From: Gnetum montanum
Taxonomy: Eukaryota > Streptophyta > Gnetopsida > Gnetales > Gnetaceae
DNA: 60,000 bases
Assembly: GCA_015680685.1 (NCBI GenBank)
Contig: MNCI01008086.1
Span: 316,879 to 376,878, forward strand
Direction of reading: 5' to 3'
Under the pieces are notes generated by a model that was not told the DNA's origin, did no database searches, and saw only the letters and a list, made by a program, of their open reading frames with translations. Positions 56,626 through 60,000 of this stretch are shown one piece after another; position 1 is the stretch's first letter, and every line of letters starts with the position of its first letter. A program made the translations under genes and the position numbers.

Positions 56626-58380
56626 TTGAAACAAGAAAAACTCAAAGCCTCTTGAGCTTTTGGAAGGAAAACATTTGGCTAAGGCATGTAACTCATACTC
56701 GACTTGTCAAGATAGCTTGCCCTTAGCATGAGCAACTACAATGACTTCAAAATCAAGTCAAAGATGGTCCAACTTGAGGGTGCAAGCCATCCTCAAGGGC
56801 CATTGTTGTCGACTCCAAGTTTCAGCATTCAGGAGTTCAAATTTTGGGACAAATTGTACACATTTTCTCACTCACATTGATGGTCACACTAAGGTCACAC
56901 TGGTAGCATGAGTACATTGTGAGCAACTATGGGAGCCTTAAAACTAAGTCGAAATGGTCTAACTTCCAAGGTGCAAGTCATCCTCAAGGTTCATTGTTGA
57001 CAANTGAAATGGTCTAACTTCCAAGGTGCAAGTCATCCTCAAGGTTCATTTTTGACAACTTCAAATTCTAGCCTCCAGAACTCTAGATTTCGGGTCCAAA
57101 ATTGCAAGTTTTTGTAGCTCACACTGATGGTCACACTAAGCTCACATTGGCAGTGTGAGTCAAGTGTGAGCTATCAAAAGTGGTCTAAAACAAGGCATAT
57201 TCAAGCTCAATTTTTGACTTGCAGATCACTCTCAAGGTCAACCATAGTTGGAAAATCATTGTACTCAAGAAACAATCCTCAAAGATCAAAATTTGGTGTG
57301 AAATATATCATTTTTAGCTCACTCACAGTGAGGTCACGTTGGCAGCATGAGTGCAATGTGAGCACAACGTGAGTACTGATCACGCCTAATCAAAAGCATG
57401 CCAAACACATGCTGAGGAAATGTTAAGAAAAAATCAACTCATGTTGGAAGCTTTGGTGAAATAGAGATGCCTTAAATAGCCACGAAACCACTCAAATCGA
57501 CATCTTGCAGCAGTCAATTAAGGGATCAAGAAGTTTCAAGTGAGGCAGAGTCAATCTCTCTTATTGTACATTATCATTTTCATTGTAAATTTTCACATTT
57601 TGTGAGCTGGTCAAGCTCTTAGGCTTCAAATTGTATTTTCTTCTATGGGCATAAGCTAGCTTGTGTAAGCCAACACATGTTGTAAGATATAGTGGATCTG
57701 GTCAAGAATGTAGCCCACCTATGCACATCCAATTGACACGTAGCTGTCCACCTAACAGCTGTCACATGATCTGTTTTCCTCTCATTTCTTAGCCTTTGAT
57801 CCATCTATGAGTTCCATACCTAAACCTAGCCAAACTTATAAATACCCCATCCACTCACATAAATGGGATGGGCAATTTTGAAGGTTGATGACTTAAGAAA
57901 CACTGACTAGAAAATTTTGGACGCTTGGGCACACCTAACTCCTAGCATCCAAGCACTTGTAAGCACATTGCCTTGGGGCTTAGTGCTTGACTTGCCATCC
58001 ACACGCACAGCTACGCTTTGACTGGTGCACATTCATTCTAAGCAATAAAATACTGTTCATTTTGCCTTCCATTATATTGTTTACTCTATTTTAAATTCAA
58101 TTTACAGTGTGTTTATGATACCATTTGTATACACTCTATTTGCATTTCATGCATCACTGTCTACATTTTGAACATTAGTTATGATAACTCCAACGCAAGC
58201 CATAGTTTATGTTTGGTGAAGTCCTTGGTTGATTTGCATGTAGATCATCCAAGGCACTCTGTCTTCATTTTCTTTTCCAGATTTCCTTCATGCAAAGGCA
58301 AGGTCAGCTGTGTCTATCCGACGATCTTTCTATGTTTGTTTTTCCCTTCCAACCTTACGCTGACTATTTCGGTTAGTACA
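56626..58380 (+). repeat. 5' LTR of element I
   Basis: Right end ...ggttagtaca at 58,380; left end placed at TGAAACAAG, less certain. TATAAATA at 57,837-57,844. Three diverged units are marked by the gatggtcacact or gaggtcacgtt line at 56,879, 57,126 and 57,329. Confidence 0.7.
56951..57059. repeat. 55-bp direct duplication around an ambiguous base
   Basis: gaaatggtctaacttccaag and the following 33 bases occur at 56,951-57,003 and again at 57,006-57,058 with one or two differences. The only N of the window is at 57,004, at the join. Confidence 0.9.
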
Positions 58381-58530
58381 GTAAATTGACACTAGAAGGA
58401 GGGCCTGACTTGTTTACCATCCATTAAAATGTTTATCATGCTACCTGTTAAATGTTACATAGAACAAGTGTTAAAAGTAAACCTTAGCTTGTCATGTTAG
58501 CTTACACGTGCCTAGCTTGACTTACTCATG
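58381..58530 (+). other. Leader of element I with presumed PBS
   Basis: gtaaattgacactagaagg then agggcc follows the LTR end, as in element B. No other feature is seen before the minisatellite. Confidence 0.5.
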
Positions 58531-58745
58531 CTAAGCCTAATCACTCATGTTGAGGTTACTCATCCTGAGACCAATCACTCACATTGAGGTTACTCACACT
58601 GAGACTAGTCACTCATGGTGAGGTTAGTACACTGAGACTAGTCACTCATGCTGAGGTTACTCACGTTGAGACCAGTCACTCATGCTAAGGTTACTCATGC
58701 TGAGACCATTCACTCATGCTGAGGTTACTCACGCTGAGACCAATC
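58531..58745. repeat. 34-bp minisatellite built of 17-bp halves
   Basis: The word tgaggtta starts at 58,551, 58,585, 58,619, 58,652, 58,686 (as taaggtta) and 58,720, spacing 33-34 bp. Each unit has two halves, tcatgctgaggttactc and acgctgagaccaatcac in type, that are themselves alike. It lies in the leader just before gag. Confidence 0.9.
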
Positions 58746-60000
58746 AATCACGCCCTAGCTTGACAAACGATCTTGCTCGCGCTACTATGGAATCTTCCCA
58801 CATCAACACAACAATGCTGCAAATCTCTAACTTTGGGATCGGGACCTTGAACACTGTGATTGTGATAGGACCCATAACTACCATTGAAACGATAAACCCT
58901 CAAGGGCCAACTCACCAGTCACTTAGGCTACAGGGTAGGGATCCTACCTATGCAATCCTCACACATGAATAATATAACTTCATTTGTGTGAAAATCCAAG
59001 CCAACTTACCTATCGATCGCATAGAAAGAGAAGCAAAGCGAAACTATGAGCTCATTTAGAAAGGAGGTCGTGAGTTCATCCCTTAGTTTATGATGTAATC
59101 CCCCATTTCGAGCCCCATCATTGACTTATATCTCAACTTCTCATGGAAAGGAGTGAAGCCTTATAGCCACCTCTGATAGAGCCTCAGAGTGGGGATGAGG
59201 AAGATGACTTTGCCACCCAATCTGAGCATGGGGATTCGTACCACATTGTCAATCCTCATGCCCATACAAACCCATTATTCCAACCTTTTCTAGATGAAAC
59301 TATACTTCCTCCTTCATCCGCATACACTCAAGGACTAACTTCTTGATAAGAAGTACTAGCTTCCATGTCCACCCACTACATACCACGAGTACAAACCCAT
59401 GGAACACCTTTGATAACTTCAGCCCAACACGTTCAGGGTGTCACCTCACAAACTGTGGCTAGGCAGTGGGTCTCACCAACTATTCAGCAATACCAAACTA
59501 CTCACTATAATGTACCACACCCTGAAATCCCATCTCTGAATGTTGTTCCACCACAACAACTGAAAATCCAACAGTCTCCCTTTCCACAAACACTGCAATA
59601 GTTGAATTACTATCAATCGTAATCCACTTAACTCGCTAGTCTACCTACCACCCAAGAGTGGGCAGACACAAAAAAAATTATGCACTCATTAATTGAAGAG
59701 TTAAAGCACCTTAAAACTACAAACACTGAGGAAGTCAAGGTGATGGACTTCTATCAAGATGACCCAATCCACCCTTTAGTTCCCCATTAACCTTGCCAAA
59801 GGGAATATCATTGCCTCAACTAAGCAAGTACAATGGAGAGGGAGATCCAAATGCCTATCTGGTAACATTTTTTCTAGAGTGTCTATTTCTTCAAGCTTGG
59901 CCTCATGAAATTCTACATGTATTTGCTATGTCCTTGACAGGAAGAGCCTTAGACTAGTACCAAGCTTTACCCCATAATCCATATCCTCTTTGGAGGATTT
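58746..60000 (+). pseudogene. gag: Element I gag, N-terminal part, runs off the window
   Basis: The reading YNFICVKIQANLPIDRIE with KRNYELI and GGREFIP at about 58,976-59,090 matches element B gag. An acidic and then Pro/Gln-rich linker follows (open at 59,365-59,601, HYNVPHPEIPSLNVVPPQQL). The gag core begins near 59,740: VMDFYQDDPIHPL, LSKYNGEGDPNAYLVTF, CLFLQAWPHEILHVFAMSL, TGRALD. It is interrupted by TAG/TAA stops and a few shifts. The C-terminal part and pol lie beyond 60,000. Confidence 0.78.

Larger units (their letters stand above)
56626..60000 (+). mobile_element. Second Tat-like gypsy element, 5' end (element I)
   Basis: Begins about TGAAACAAG and runs off the window. 5' LTR, ctagaaggagggcc leader block, minisatellite and gag are present. 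Gag is homologous to that of element B in the same order, while the LTR is only distantly alike. The element would continue beyond 60,000. Confidence 0.78.

Noticed and set aside
58531-58745. CRISPR-like array
   Set aside because: Units are contiguous head-to-tail repeats without unique spacers, in a retrotransposon leader in plant DNA.

Overview
This window reads as plant nuclear DNA, most likely from a large-genome species and plausibly a gymnosperm (inference). It is almost wholly a nest of LTR retrotransposons, with no intact host gene. Nearly every reading frame is broken, mostly by TAG or TAA where glutamine or tryptophan is expected. One ambiguous base (57,004) sits inside a 55-bp duplication. 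The organism call rests on element types, very long LTRs and decay pattern only; no diagnostic host gene is present. Layout: (1) 1-2,370 is a broken Ty1/copia element (CCHC knuckle, protease, integrase, start of RT). (2) 2,371-4,484 plus 24,536-28,109 is an older copia element of SIRE-like type: about 1.1-kb LTRs, coiled-coil gag, and an extra ORF before the 3' LTR. (3) Into it, with a perfect 5-bp target duplication (ttgaa at 4,480 and 24,531), went element B, a complete 20,046-bp Ty3/gypsy element of Tat/Ogre type (4,485-24,530) with 2.2-kb LTRs, gag, protease, RT, two RNase H domains and integrase. (4) 27,007-29,768 holds three head-to-tail SIRE-like LTRs, and 29,292-34,459 is a short non-autonomous relative. 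(5) 34,460-36,945 is AT-rich spacer with a probable tRNA-derived SINE. (6) 36,946-49,965 is an Athila-like gypsy element on the minus strand (TSD atagt) carrying an extra ORF after integrase; 50,245-55,808 is the 3' part of a second copy. (7) 55,809-56,589 is a related LTR in plus orientation, followed from about 56,626 by the 5' LTR, leader and gag of a second Tat-like element that runs off the window. The most interesting signal is in element B. Between protease (ends 10,829) and RT (starts about 17,070) lies a roughly 6-kb gap. On the opposite strand this gap holds what looks like a complete spliced gene: TATA box at 16,345-16,352, start codon at 16,211, and six exons separated by five GT-AG introns. 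Each intron preserves the reading frame, and the gene ends at about 11,601 or 11,476. It is decayed by stops but clearly protein-like, with an acidic stretch and a helical C-terminal part. Introns on the strand opposite to the genomic RNA would survive retrotransposition. The same gap is where Ogre elements are known to have a sense intron. The two other autonomous-type families here, SIRE-like and Athila-like, also carry extra non-retroviral ORFs, so cargo genes of a possibly common plant-transposon-protein type recur across unrelated lineages in one window.
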